A stretch of 64,000 nt of DNA from Myxococcaceae bacterium (GTDB taxonomy: Bacteria; Myxococcota; Myxococcia; Myxococcales; Myxococcaceae): contig JAIBBQ010000011.1 in assembly GCA_019694595.1 (NCBI GenBank), positions 1-64,000 of the forward strand, written 5' to 3'. Each line of letters opens with the position of its first letter. Position 1 is the stretch's first letter. The notes beneath the pieces were generated by a model, which ran no database searches, had not been told where the DNA came from, and saw only the letters and a list, made by a program, of their open reading frames with translations. Shown piece by piece: positions 32,212 through 40,935 of the stretch. The position numbers and the translations under genes were made by a program.

Positions 32212-34200
32212 TCATCGGACGTAGCCGAGAATGAACTCCGTGGTGGTGCCCGCCGGGCAGGTGCCGGTGGTGGAGTGGGAATGGAAGGCCCCCTGGAGGC
32301 ACCGGGCGAGGGGCCTGGGGGTGGCGCTGGTCTTCACGGTGGAGATGAACCCCAGCGCACCTTCGACCACCTGGCCTTCGCAGTTCGCCGAGGTGCTCAG
32401 GAAGTGGTTCACCCCGAAGAGGCAGCGGTTGAGCGCGGCGCGGTTGGTGCCCGCGGCCGAGTAGAGGCGAAACGGCCCGGCAGTGTCCCCGTTCTGGGTG
32501 CAGAGATACGGAGTGCCGCCGTACGGGGTGCAGCGCTCCTTCCAGTTGCCCTGGCCGACGAGTGCGTTCTTCTCGGCGGCGCTGGTGGTGGGCAGGAAGT
32601 CGCCGCCGGTCTCCTTCAGGCTGTAGACGGTGACGAAGGGGTCGGCCGCCTGGCAGCAGGCCTCGCCCGCGAGGTCGCAGGTGGCGTGGCCCGAGCGGTA
32701 GACGCGCACGCAGGAGGCGACGAGGTCGGTGTAGCGGGTGCCTTCTTCCTTGGTGGGCATCATCGCGCGGTCGAACTCCACGCCGTAGGTGTCGACCCAC
32801 TGCCGGCCTTTCAGGGGGGCGTTGGCGGGCTCGTACTCGAGACCCATGGAGCCGCCGCCCTGGGTGTCGGTCTGGGGCTGGGCGATGACCTCGTTCCAGC
32901 CGTTGAGGAAGAGGTAGTCGACGTGCTGGGCGAAGGCGGCCTCGAACTGCCTGCGCAGCGTGAAGCCTTCGAGCTTGCCGGAGGCCTGGAAGGGCACGCT
33001 GGCGAAGCCGACCTGGTAGCTCAGCGACACCGCGAGCTGGCTGCCGACCGGGCTGTTGGTGGTGCGCAGCTGGTCGCAGCTTCCGGTGGGGAAGTAGGTG
33101 GTGAATTCCCCGCTCGGAGTGCGGCAGGGGGACATGAAGGACCAGCGCCCGGCGGCGTACTTGCTGCCGTCCATGTTCCCCCACATCCACACCGCGGTGA
33201 CGTCGTTGCGGCCGCCGTTGGACTGGATGGCGTTGAAGAGGTCCTGGCGGCCCGGGTCGACCACGAACATGAGCTTCTTGCCCGTCTTGGTGTCGCGCAT
33301 CACCAGGTCGGAGAAGCGCGGGTCGTTGTAGAGGTCGAGATCCTTCGAATAGAGGTCGGCGTTGGCGGAGCCGATGTTGGCCCAGATGGCGAGCTGCGGC
33401 GTCACCACGCCCTGCGCGCGCAGCGCCGCCCACTCCTCGAAGAGCACCTCGGCGGGGCGCAGCTGGATGCCGTCGGAGAACGCGCTGAAGGTGTCGAGGT
33501 TGGTCGCGTCGATGAGCACGAAGTCCACGTCGAGCGCGCGCAGCTGGTCGGCGTGGAAGCGCGCCGCCTGGGAGATGTTGGGGCAGTCGGCGTAGACGCC
33601 GGTCTGGCCCGGGCGCGCGCGGTAGAGGCAGCTCGGCCCGAGCGACGGCGTCACGTGGTAGTGGAACGCGGCCGCGTTGTTGTACTCGCCGGGCGTGTAG
33701 AGCAGGTCGGAGACCTTCGCAGCCCCGTTGCTGCGCAGCACGTCTTCCACCGTGTTGACGGTCTGACCAGCGGCCTCGCGGCGCGCGCGCGCCTGGGCCG
33801 CTGGAGCGTCCCAGCCGGTGAAGAAGATGCCGATGCGGTGCGCGGGAATCGTCAGGTGGGCCACGCTGCCGCCACCCGAGCCGCCACCCGAGCCGCCGCC
33901 GCTGGACGCGGAGCCGCCGCCGCTGGACGCGGAGCCACCACCGCTGGATGCAGAGCCACCACCGCTGGATGCAGAGCCACCACCGCTGGATGCCGAACCA
34001 CCACCGCTGGATGCAGAGCCGCCGCCGCTGGATGCAGAGCCACCACCGCTGGATGCAGAGCCACCACCGCTGGATGCAGAGCCACCACCGCTGGATGCCG
34101 AGCCACCACCGCTGGATGCCGAGCCACCGCCGGAAGCGGAGCTGCCGCCATCGGGACATCCCAGGGCCACCACCGCGAGGACCAGGAGGGCAGGTCGCAT
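32212..34200 (-). CDS. Lipoprotein with long Ser/Gly repeat linker and glycoside-hydrolase-like domain
   Basis: This 662-residue lipoprotein has the signal MRPALLVLAVVALGC (lipobox ALGC). Residues about 20-110 are a spacer made of eleven SASSGGG-type heptads. The main domain (about 115-560) has HRIGIFFTGWDAPA, FVLIDATNLDTFSAF, LAIWANIG and LFLNGWNEVIAQPQ. This resembles GH71/GH99-like TIM-barrel hydrolases, where a WNE motif is common. The C-terminal about 95 residues have two Cys-containing repeats (LNRCLFGVNHFLSTSANCEG, LARCLQGAFHSHSTTGTCPA), similar to DUF5648-type or lectin-like modules. The substrate is unknown; the repeat spacer would hold the enzyme away from the membrane. Confidence 0.72.
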   Translation of the reverse strand: MRPALLVLAVVALGCPDGGSSASGGGSASSGGGSASSGGGSASSGGGSASSGGGSASSGGGSASSGGGSASSGGGSASSGGGSASSGGGSASSGGGSASSGGGSGGGSGGGSVAHLTIPAHRIGIFFTGWDAPAAQARARREAAGQTVNTVEDVLRSNGAAKVSDLLYTPGEYNNAAAFHYHVTPSLGPSCLYRARPGQTGVYADCPNISQAARFHADQLRALDVDFVLIDATNLDTFSAFSDGIQLRPAEVLFEEWAALRAQGVVTPQLAIWANIGSANADLYSKDLDLYNDPRFSDLVMRDTKTGKKLMFVVDPGRQDLFNAIQSNGGRNDVTAVWMWGNMDGSKYAAGRWSFMSPCRTPSGEFTTYFPTGSCDQLRTTNSPVGSQLAVSLSYQVGFASVPFQASGKLEGFTLRRQFEAAFAQHVDYLFLNGWNEVIAQPQTDTQGGGSMGLEYEPANAPLKGRQWVDTYGVEFDRAMMPTKEEGTRYTDLVASCVRVYRSGHATCDLAGEACCQAADPFVTVYSLKETGGDFLPTTSAAEKNALVGQGNWKERCTPYGGTPYLCTQNGDTAGPFRLYSAAGTNRAALNRCLFGVNHFLSTSANCEGQVVEGALGFISTVKTSATPRPLARCLQGAFHSHSTTGTCPAGTTTEFILGYVR
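33893..34123 (-). repeat. Eleven tandem 21-bp units in a lipoprotein linker
   Basis: Exactly eleven in-frame 21-bp copies encode the heptad SASSGGG. Nine copies carry GGATGC and the two proximal to the catalytic domain carry GGACGC, suggesting recent expansion of one variant. All copies are in phase, so slippage changes spacer length without frameshift. Confidence 0.95.
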
Positions 34201-34276
34201 GGAGGCGCACCGTATGCGCTTTCCCGGGCCCCGCGTGGCTCCCACGGGAAAATCGGGCAGTGATCGTTTGACCAAG

Positions 34277-34298
34277 GTCCCCACCACAGTGTTGGGAC
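34277..34298. promoter_or_regulatory. Imperfect palindrome between divergent lipoprotein and arylsulfotransferase genes
   Basis: A 22-bp inverted repeat (GTCCCCAC...GTGTTGGGAC; seven of eight arm positions pair) lies in the 138-bp divergent gap, directly after a TTGACC (34268-34273). It could be a shared operator. No -10 could be assigned with confidence. Confidence 0.3.
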
Positions 34299-34338
34299 AG
34301 GGAGGCCGCCCCCAAGGTGGATGGGGCGACGAAACGAC

Positions 34339-35832
34339 ATGCTCACTCGCCGCTGCTGGACGCTCGTGGCTCTCGCGGTCGCTGGCTGCTCCGGCTCGAG
34401 CCCCCTCGGGGGCGAACCGCCACAGGTCGCTGGTGCGGAGGCACCGGTCCAGGTGTCGCCGGAGGTCGCCCTCCCACGAACCGCGACCTCCACCGCGCTC
34501 GCGGCGCTGGCGGTGAGTGTCGGCCCACTCGACCCGGCGTTCGCCCCCGACGTCTCCGACTACGTCGTTCACGGCGTCAACCGGCTGACCCCCATCGAGG
34601 TCTCGGTCTCGGCGCGTGCTCCCGAGGCGACGCTGCAGGTGAACGGTGTGCCGGTGCTCGACGGCCTCCCGGTGCGGCTCACCCTCGGCGCCGGGGAAGA
34701 CCTCACCATCACCAGCGTCGCGCCCGGCGCGGCGCTGCAGGAGACCCACGTGCGCTTCTCGAGCGCGGGCGTGCCGCCCTTCACGGTGACCTCCGCGCCC
34801 GGCGCCGGCCGCGAGCCCGTCCTCCTCACGCCCGGCTTCACCTCGCTGCTCGCGGTCGATCGTGACGGGGCCGTGCGCTACTTCCAGGATCTCGGCAACC
34901 GCCGGGCGACCGACTTCAAGGAACACCACCCGCCCGAAGGGGGAACCGTCTTCAGCTACATCGGCACCGACCCCTCGGGGTTGACGGTGCCGCAGGTCCA
35001 CCTCCTCGACGGGCTCTTGCGCGAGACCGCGAGCGTGCGCCTGCTGCCCCACGGCGACCACGGTGAGCTCGACCCCGACGTGCACGACTTCCTCGTCCTC
35101 GGCGCGCAGCACTACGTGGCCGTCGCGTACCACCAGCGCTTCGCCGACCTGGGCGCCCTCGACCCGTCGTGGAAGCTCACCATGGTCACCGCCGGCGTGG
35201 TCCAGGAGATCGACCACGGACAGGTGGTCTTCGAGTGGGAGAGCACCGCCGTCCCTTCGTTCTTCGAGGACAGCACCGAAGGCAACGCCTACGGCGAGGT
35301 GGGGTCGCACGACTACGTGCACCTCAACTCGGTCACCATCGACCCCGTCGACGGCGACTTCGTCGTCTCGCTGCGCCACACCGACTCGGTGGTGAAGCTC
35401 GATCGCGCCACCGGCCAGGTGGTGTGGACCCTGGGCGGGCGCTCCGACGACTTCGGCCTCACCGCCGAGCAGCGGTTCGCCCACCAGCACTACGCCCGCT
35501 ACGACGCGACGCACCGGCTGGTGCTCTTCGACAACGGCAACGACCTCCACCAGTCGCGCGCCGTCGCCTTCACGCTCGACGAGGGGGCCCACCAGGTGCG
35601 CGAGTTCGAGGTGCTCTACGAGAAGCCCGCCGACCAGCCGCAGACCACCTTCATGGGCTCGGTCGAGGTGCTGCCGCAAGGGCGCACCTTCATCGGCTGG
35701 GGCGGCTGGCCGGTCGGCGAGCTCGCCCCGCCCTCGGCCACCGAGGTGGTCGGCGGCGTGCCGGTCTGGTCGCTCACCTTCCAGAACCCCGGGCTGTTCT
35801 CGTACCGCGCCACCGTGCTGCGCGGAAACTGA
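34339..35832 (+). CDS. Arylsulfotransferase-family lipoprotein
   Basis: This 497-residue lipoprotein has the signal MLTRRCWTLVALAVAGC (lipobox AGC). Residues about 45-125 look like a cadherin-like beta-sandwich (ALAVSVGPLDPAFAPDVSDYVV). The rest is an arylsulfotransferase (ASST) beta-propeller with HHPPEGGTVFSYIG, DVHDFLVLG, SHDYVHLNSVTIDP and FAHQHYARYDATHRLVLFDNG. The propeller His residues are those expected in PAPS-independent ASST enzymes, which move sulfate between phenols in the periplasm. Whether this one is a sulfotransferase or a structural relative is unproven. An ATG at 34321 is possible but directly abuts a purine-rich stretch. Confidence 0.82.
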   Translation: MLTRRCWTLVALAVAGCSGSSPLGGEPPQVAGAEAPVQVSPEVALPRTATSTALAALAVSVGPLDPAFAPDVSDYVVHGVNRLTPIEVSVSARAPEATLQVNGVPVLDGLPVRLTLGAGEDLTITSVAPGAALQETHVRFSSAGVPPFTVTSAPGAGREPVLLTPGFTSLLAVDRDGAVRYFQDLGNRRATDFKEHHPPEGGTVFSYIGTDPSGLTVPQVHLLDGLLRETASVRLLPHGDHGELDPDVHDFLVLGAQHYVAVAYHQRFADLGALDPSWKLTMVTAGVVQEIDHGQVVFEWESTAVPSFFEDSTEGNAYGEVGSHDYVHLNSVTIDPVDGDFVVSLRHTDSVVKLDRATGQVVWTLGGRSDDFGLTAEQRFAHQHYARYDATHRLVLFDNGNDLHQSRAVAFTLDEGAHQVREFEVLYEKPADQPQTTFMGSVEVLPQGRTFIGWGGWPVGELAPPSATEVVGGVPVWSLTFQNPGLFSYRATVLRGN

Positions 35833-35873
35833 AGGGACGCGGTCGCAAAGGCGGGCCTTCTTCCCGCGCCTGC

Positions 35874-35879
35874 TACGCT
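35874..35879 (+). promoter_or_regulatory. -10-like TACGCT upstream of adenylate cyclase
   Basis: TACGCT within CTGCTACGCTCG lies 28 bases before the ATG of the cyclase gene. No -35 is evident. It shares the GCTAC context with the boxes before trpE and the M28 peptidase. Confidence 0.35.
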
Positions 35880-35907
35880 CGCGCCCGGTCGCCCTCGCGA
35901 CCCCGCG

Positions 35908-37233
35908 ATGGAACTTTCCCGTGAACACGTCTCGCGCCCGCTCGAACTCTCCGGGCGCGAGAACCTGACGCTGGCGGCGTTCGGCAGCCGGTTCTCGGAT
36001 CCCGACGTCGAGCGCGACTACCGCCGCTGGCTCGATCGGTTCGTCGCGGTGCTGGTGAAGCGCGGCGTCGTCGCGGCCACCTTCATCTGGGTGGCCACGC
36101 TCGCCCTGGTCGCCGTCGCCGTCCCCGAGCGCGCGATGGGCGCGACCGTGCTGATCGGCGGCATGGAGCTCATCATCCTCCTGACGGTCGGCGTGCTGGG
36201 CCGCCGGCCCGACTACGACCGCCTCGCGGTACCGCTGGCGATGGGGCTCAACACGCTCACCGGCCTGGGCACCGTGGTGCTCGCCTTCCGCGTCATCGAC
36301 GCGCCGGTGGTGTCCACCGCGGGCCTGATGGTGGTGCTGGCCTTCGCCTTCACCGTGTTCCGGCTCCGGCCGTCGCTCGGGCTCGTCGCCGTGGTGCCGT
36401 ACGTGGTCGCCCACACCGTGCTCATGGCGAGCTACGGGCCGTACCCCGACGTGAGCGGGCAGATCATCTCCGCGGTCGCGGTACCGCTGGTCGCGGTCAG
36501 CACCGCGATGCTCGGCTTCTTCCAGGACCGCTTCGCTCGCGAGACCTTCGTGCTCGAGCGCCTCAACGCCCAGCAGTCGCGCGACCTGGAGCGCGAGCGG
36601 CTGCGGTCCGACCTGCTGCTCAAGAGCATCTTGCCCGCCGACGTCGCCGAGCAGCTCAAGACGAGTTCCTCGCAGGCCATCGCCACCACGCTCGACGAGG
36701 TGACCGTGCTGTTCGCCGACCTGGTCGGGTTCACCGCGCTCGCGGGCCGGCTGAAGGCCGACGTGCTGGTGCAGCTGCTCGACGAGGTCTTCCGCGAGTT
36801 CGACGCTCTCGCGGTCGCCTACGGGGTGGAGAAGATCAAGACCATCGGCGACGCGTACATGGCGGTCGCCGGCGCCCCCAGGCCTGCGAAGGGCCATGCC
36901 GCCGCCGCCGCCGACCTCGCGCTCGCGATGCAGGAAGCGGTGGCCCGCCTCACCCAGCGGCTCGGCGAGCCGCTCGCGCTGCGCATCGGCCTGGCGTCGG
37001 GGCCCGCCGTGGCGGGCGTCATCGGCACTCGCAAGTTCGCGTACGACCTGTGGGGCGACACGGTGAACACCGCGTCCCGCATGGAATCGCACGGTGCGCC
37101 CGGCGCCATCCAGCTCGCGGCGTCGACGCGCGAGCGGCTGGGCCCCGAGTTCACGGTGGTCGAGCGGGGCGAGGTCGACGTCAAGGGCAAGGGCGTGATG
37201 CGCACCTTCTGGCTCGAAGGCCGCGCGCGCTGA
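35908..37233 (+). CDS. Membrane-bound class III adenylate cyclase
   Basis: This 441-residue protein has six predicted membrane helices (about 50-210) and a short coiled linker (QQSRDLERERLRSDLLLKSILP). A C-terminal class III cyclase domain follows (about 255-441). All key residues are present: metal Asp in VLFADLVGFTALA, adenine-selecting Lys and second metal Asp in EKIKTIGDAYMAVAG, adenine Asp in YDLWGDTVNTASRMES, and transition-state Asn and Arg in the same motif. It should make cAMP from ATP. The six-helix membrane domain without a recognisable ligand domain suggests a membrane or lipophilic signal. It is followed by the M28 peptidase 27 bases later. Confidence 0.92.
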   Translation: MELSREHVSRPLELSGRENLTLAAFGSRFSDPDVERDYRRWLDRFVAVLVKRGVVAATFIWVATLALVAVAVPERAMGATVLIGGMELIILLTVGVLGRRPDYDRLAVPLAMGLNTLTGLGTVVLAFRVIDAPVVSTAGLMVVLAFAFTVFRLRPSLGLVAVVPYVVAHTVLMASYGPYPDVSGQIISAVAVPLVAVSTAMLGFFQDRFARETFVLERLNAQQSRDLERERLRSDLLLKSILPADVAEQLKTSSSQAIATTLDEVTVLFADLVGFTALAGRLKADVLVQLLDEVFREFDALAVAYGVEKIKTIGDAYMAVAGAPRPAKGHAAAAADLALAMQEAVARLTQRLGEPLALRIGLASGPAVAGVIGTRKFAYDLWGDTVNTASRMESHGAPGAIQLAASTRERLGPEFTVVERGEVDVKGKGVMRTFWLEGRAR

Positions 37234-37246
37234 CCTCGCGTTGGGC

Positions 37247-37252
37247 TACAGC
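37247..37252 (+). promoter_or_regulatory. -10-like TACAGC before the M28 peptidase gene
   Basis: TACAGC in TTGGGCTACAGCGC ends 8 bases before the ATG at 37261. The intervening GCTCACCC has no Shine-Dalgarno sequence. It is a weaker match than those before aroG and trpE. Confidence 0.3.
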
Positions 37253-37260
37253 GCTCACCC

Positions 37261-40068
37261 ATGCGCCCACTCGTCCTCGGGGTCCTCGCGGTCTCGTGCG
37301 CCACCGCGCCCACCACGGCGTCCCAGGCACCGGCGGTTTCGCCCCTCGCGCTCGCCCCTGCGCCCGGTGAGCGGCACTTCGCCGACCTGCGGCAGCTCAC
37401 CTTCGGCGGCGAGAACGCCGAGGCCTACTGGCGCTTCGACGGCCAGGGCTTCTCGCTCCAGGCCCGCGGGCCGGGGGAAGGGTGCGACCACATCGAGACC
37501 CTGCGGCTGTCGGGAGACGGTCCGCTGCTGCGCTCGCGGGTCTCGAGCGGCAAGGGCGCCACCACCTGCGCCCACTTCTTCCCCGGCGACCAGCGGCTGC
37601 TCTACGCGTCGACCCACCTCGGCGGCGACGCCTGCCCGCCGCGCCCCGACATGCGCCAGGGCTACGTGTGGGCGCTCTACGACAGCTACGACATCTTCTC
37701 GGCCCAGGCCGACGGGAGCGCGCTCACCCGCCTCACCGACACGCCCGGCTACGACGCCGAAGGCACCGTCTGCGCGAAGGACGGCAGCGTGATCTTCACC
37801 TCGGTGCGCGACGGCGACCTCGAGCTGTACCGCATGGACGCCGACGGCAAGAACGTGAAGCGGCTCACCTTCACCCCCGGCTACGACGGCGGCGCCTTCT
37901 TCAACCGCGACTGCAGCAAGATCGTCTGGCGCGCCTCGCGGCCCAAGGTGGGCCCCGAGCTCGACGAGTTCCGCGCGCTGCTCAAGCAAGGCCTGGTGCG
38001 GCCCACCCAGCTCGAGCTCTACGTGGCCAACGCCGACGGGAGCGACGCGCACCAGGTCACCCACCTGGGCTCGGCCTCGTTCGCGCCCTTCTTCACGCCG
38101 GACTCCAAGCGCATCGTCTTCTCGTCGAACTACCCCGACCCCAAGGGGCGGGAGTTCGACCTCTGGGCCATCGACGTCGACGGCACCCGGCTCGAGCGCA
38201 TCACCACCGCCAAGGGCTTCGACGGCTTCCCGATGTTCTCGCCCGACGGAAAGTTCCTCGCCTTCTCGAGCAACCGCGCCACCGCCGAAGGCCAGCACGA
38301 CACCAACCTCTTCCTCGCCCGCTGGGTGGACACCGACGTCGCGCCGCCGCCGTCGCCCGCCGACCAGGCCAAGGCCGACGTCAGCTTCCTCGCCGCGCCC
38401 GAGCGCGAAGGCCGCGGCCTCGGCACCGCCGGGCTCGAGGCCGCCGCGCAGTACCTGGTGCGGCGCTTCGAGGCATTGGGGCTCTCGCCCGCGGGCGACC
38501 AGGGCACGTTCCTGCAGCACTTCGAGTCGGTCACCGCGCTCGGCCTCGCGCCCGCCACCAAGCTCACCATCAACGGCGTCGCCGTCGCCGCCGCCGACTT
38601 CACGCCGCTCGGCTGGTCGGGGCAGGGGAGCGTGAGCGGCGAGGTGGCCTTCGTCGACTACGGCATCGTCGACGAGCAGCCCCGCCGCAACGACTACGAC
38701 GAGCTCGACGTGAAGGGGAAGGTGGTGCTGGTGCGCCGCTTCGCCCCCGACCTGGGCCCCGACGACTCGCCGGCCTCGCAGCGCCGGCGCGGCGACCTGC
38801 GACACAAGGCCTTCGTGGCGCGCGCCCGTGGCGCGAAGGCGCTCCTGGTGGTGGACCTGCCGCCGCCCATGGGGCCGGTGGCCATCGACGGCCAGAAGCT
38901 CGACGAGCTGCCGCCCGACGCGCGCTTGCCCGCGCTCGAGCCCGAGGGCACCGGCGACGCCGGGCTGCCGGTGGTGGTGGTCAAGCGCGAGGTGCTGCGC
39001 AAGGCGCTCGCCGCCTTCAAGGGCAAGCCGACGCTCAAGCACTCGGGCAGCGTGCCGCGCTTCACGGTCTCGCTCACCGTCGCGCTCCAGCCGGTGGTGA
39101 GCCCCGCGGCCAACGTGGTCGGGCGCATCGAGGTGCCGGGGGCCACGCGCACCGTGGTGCTGGGGGCCCACTACGATCACCTGGGCCTCGGGGGCCGCGA
39201 CTCGCTCGCCCCCGACGTGCGCGCGCCGCACCCCGGCGCCGACGACAACGCGTCCGGCGTGGCGGCCGTGCTCGAGGCCGCGGGCGCGCTCGTGCAGCGC
39301 AAGGCCGAGCTCAAGGCGAACGTGCTGGTGGTCGCCTTCTCCGGGGAGGAAGCCGGCGTCCTCGGCTCGAGTCACCTGGTCAAGAGCGCGCCCGAGCTCA
39401 TCGCCCACACCAGCGCGATGCTCAACCTCGACATGGTGGGCCGGCTGCGCTCGAACCGCCTGCAGCTGCTGGGGAGCGAGTCGGCGGTGGAATGGAAGGG
39501 CCTGGTCGACGCCGCGTGCCTGAAGGCCCGGGTGGACTGCGAGCCTTCGGGCGACGGCTACGGCCCGAGCGACCACATGCCGTTCTACACGGCGGGGGTG
39601 CCGGTGCTGCACCTCTTCTCGGGCGCGCATTCCGACTACCACAAGCCGTCGGACACCCCGGACACGCTCAACTACACCGGCGTGGTGGAAGCGGCGCAGG
39701 TGGTGACCGAGCTCGCGGTGGCGGCCGCGGGCGCGTCGTTCACCTACCAGAAGCTCGCGGCGCCGGTGCGCGGCGACGCCCGCAGCTTCGGCGCCTCGCT
39801 GGGCACCGTGCCCGACTACGGCGGTCCGCCGCCGGGCGAGCGGGGCGTGCTGCTCGCCGACGTGCGCCCGGGTGGCGGCGCGGACAAGGGCGGCCTGCGC
39901 AAGGGCGACGTGCTGGTGAAGCTCGGCACCCAGGACGTGGGCAGCGTGGAAGACCTGATGTACGTGCTCATGGGCGCCAAGCCCGGCCAGACGGTGAAGG
40001 CGGTGGTCCACCGCGCCGGCGCCACCGTGGTGCTCGAGGTGACCTTCCAGGAAGGGCGCCGGCGGTGA
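37261..40068 (+). CDS. Secreted PD40-M28 aminopeptidase-PDZ protein
   Basis: This 935-residue protein has an N-terminal signal (MRPLVLGVLAVSCATAP, possibly a lipoprotein), then a TolB/PD40 beta-propeller (about 40-360; repeats such as SKRIVFSSNYPDPKG and GKFLAFSSNRATAEG). A PA-like insert and an M28 zinc peptidase domain (about 375-830) follow. Zinc-site motifs are GAHYDHLGLGG, PGADDNASGVAA, FSGEEAGVLGS (catalytic Glu), LNLDMVGRL and SGAHSDYHKPSD. The C-terminus is a PDZ domain (RGVLLADVRPGGGADKGGLRKGDVLVKLG). It probably degrades peptides outside the cytoplasm, with the PDZ and propeller controlling access. It overlaps the next gene by 4 bases. Confidence 0.92.
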   Translation: MRPLVLGVLAVSCATAPTTASQAPAVSPLALAPAPGERHFADLRQLTFGGENAEAYWRFDGQGFSLQARGPGEGCDHIETLRLSGDGPLLRSRVSSGKGATTCAHFFPGDQRLLYASTHLGGDACPPRPDMRQGYVWALYDSYDIFSAQADGSALTRLTDTPGYDAEGTVCAKDGSVIFTSVRDGDLELYRMDADGKNVKRLTFTPGYDGGAFFNRDCSKIVWRASRPKVGPELDEFRALLKQGLVRPTQLELYVANADGSDAHQVTHLGSASFAPFFTPDSKRIVFSSNYPDPKGREFDLWAIDVDGTRLERITTAKGFDGFPMFSPDGKFLAFSSNRATAEGQHDTNLFLARWVDTDVAPPPSPADQAKADVSFLAAPEREGRGLGTAGLEAAAQYLVRRFEALGLSPAGDQGTFLQHFESVTALGLAPATKLTINGVAVAAADFTPLGWSGQGSVSGEVAFVDYGIVDEQPRRNDYDELDVKGKVVLVRRFAPDLGPDDSPASQRRRGDLRHKAFVARARGAKALLVVDLPPPMGPVAIDGQKLDELPPDARLPALEPEGTGDAGLPVVVVKREVLRKALAAFKGKPTLKHSGSVPRFTVSLTVALQPVVSPAANVVGRIEVPGATRTVVLGAHYDHLGLGGRDSLAPDVRAPHPGADDNASGVAAVLEAAGALVQRKAELKANVLVVAFSGEEAGVLGSSHLVKSAPELIAHTSAMLNLDMVGRLRSNRLQLLGSESAVEWKGLVDAACLKARVDCEPSGDGYGPSDHMPFYTAGVPVLHLFSGAHSDYHKPSDTPDTLNYTGVVEAAQVVTELAVAAAGASFTYQKLAAPVRGDARSFGASLGTVPDYGGPPPGERGVLLADVRPGGGADKGGLRKGDVLVKLGTQDVGSVEDLMYVLMGAKPGQTVKAVVHRAGATVVLEVTFQEGRRR

Positions 40069-40877
40069 GGCGGCTGCGCCCCGAGCAGGTGCGCAGCTAC
40101 CTGGAGCTGCTCGACGTGCAGGAACTCCCGGCGGATCCGCTCGAGCGCCTGCGGGTGCTGCAGTGGGCACACCTCGCGCGGGTGCCGTTCGAGAACCTCG
40201 ACCACTTCCTGCCGCGCCAGACGCCGTTGCGCGTGCAGGCGCTCTTCCGCAAGGTGGTGGGGCGCCATCGCGGCGGCATCTGTTACGAGCTCAACCTCCT
40301 CTTCGGCGCGCTGCTGCGCTCGCTCGGGCACCGGGTGCGGCTGCTGTCGGCCCGGGTGTGCCTGGGGCCGGGAAGACTGAGCAAGCCGTTCGACCACCTC
40401 GCTCTGCTGGTGGACGGACGCTGGCTGGTCGACGTCGGCTTCGATCCCAGCGTCTCGGCGCCGCTGGAGGTGCGCCGGGGGGCGAGGGCCGTGCACGGGC
40501 GCGGCACCCAGCGGTTGGTGCGCCAGGCGGGAGAATGGCTCGTGTGCACGCGAGATCTGCGTGGCTCGCTTTCGTACGCCTACCGGTTTTCCACCCGCCG
40601 GCGGACGCTGCGAGAATTCCTGCCCCAGCGACGCTTCCACCGCGTGGGGCCCGGGTCTCCGTTCTCGTCGTCGTGGGTGTGGGGGGTGGCCACGCCCGAA
40701 GGGTCGAACATGCTGCGTGGAGGCCGGCTGGTCGTCGAGGTGCGCGGGCGTGAGACCGAGCGCCCGGTCCGCTCGGTCGCCCACGCCGCGCGCCTGCTGG
40801 CGTCGATGGGCAAGCGCGGGCCGCCTTCGCTCTGGCGACTGCGACGGCCGCCGGGAGCGGCCCCAAGGCAACGCTGA
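40065..40877 (+). CDS. nat: Arylamine N-acetyltransferase
   Basis: This 270-residue NAT-family enzyme transfers acyl groups from CoA to arylamines or related amines. The catalytic triad is visible: Cys in RHRGGICYELN, His in KPFDHLALLVDG and Asp in WLVDVGFDPS. The opening helix set with VPFENLDHFL is typical. The C-terminal about 35 residues are Arg/Pro-rich and probably unstructured. The GTG start overlaps the peptidase stop (GTGA), so the two are translationally coupled. Confidence 0.9.
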   Translation: MRRLRPEQVRSYLELLDVQELPADPLERLRVLQWAHLARVPFENLDHFLPRQTPLRVQALFRKVVGRHRGGICYELNLLFGALLRSLGHRVRLLSARVCLGPGRLSKPFDHLALLVDGRWLVDVGFDPSVSAPLEVRRGARAVHGRGTQRLVRQAGEWLVCTRDLRGSLSYAYRFSTRRRTLREFLPQRRFHRVGPGSPFSSSWVWGVATPEGSNMLRGGRLVVEVRGRETERPVRSVAHAARLLASMGKRGPPSLWRLRRPPGAAPRQR

Positions 40878-40935
40878 TCTGCTATGCGAGTCGCCCTGAA
40901 CGCCGGGGGGACCGGCGGTGAACGAGGGGTGCACC

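Noticed and set aside
33893-34123. Tandem 21-bp repeats as a possible CRISPR array
   Set aside because: Units are contiguous, in frame and without unique spacers; they encode a peptide heptad.
34201-37092. Minus-strand frame extending upstream of the repeat-linker lipoprotein across the arylsulfotransferase and cyclase
   Set aside because: The upstream part is low-complexity shadow sequence opposite clear genes; the real start is the ATG at 34200 giving a lipoprotein signal.
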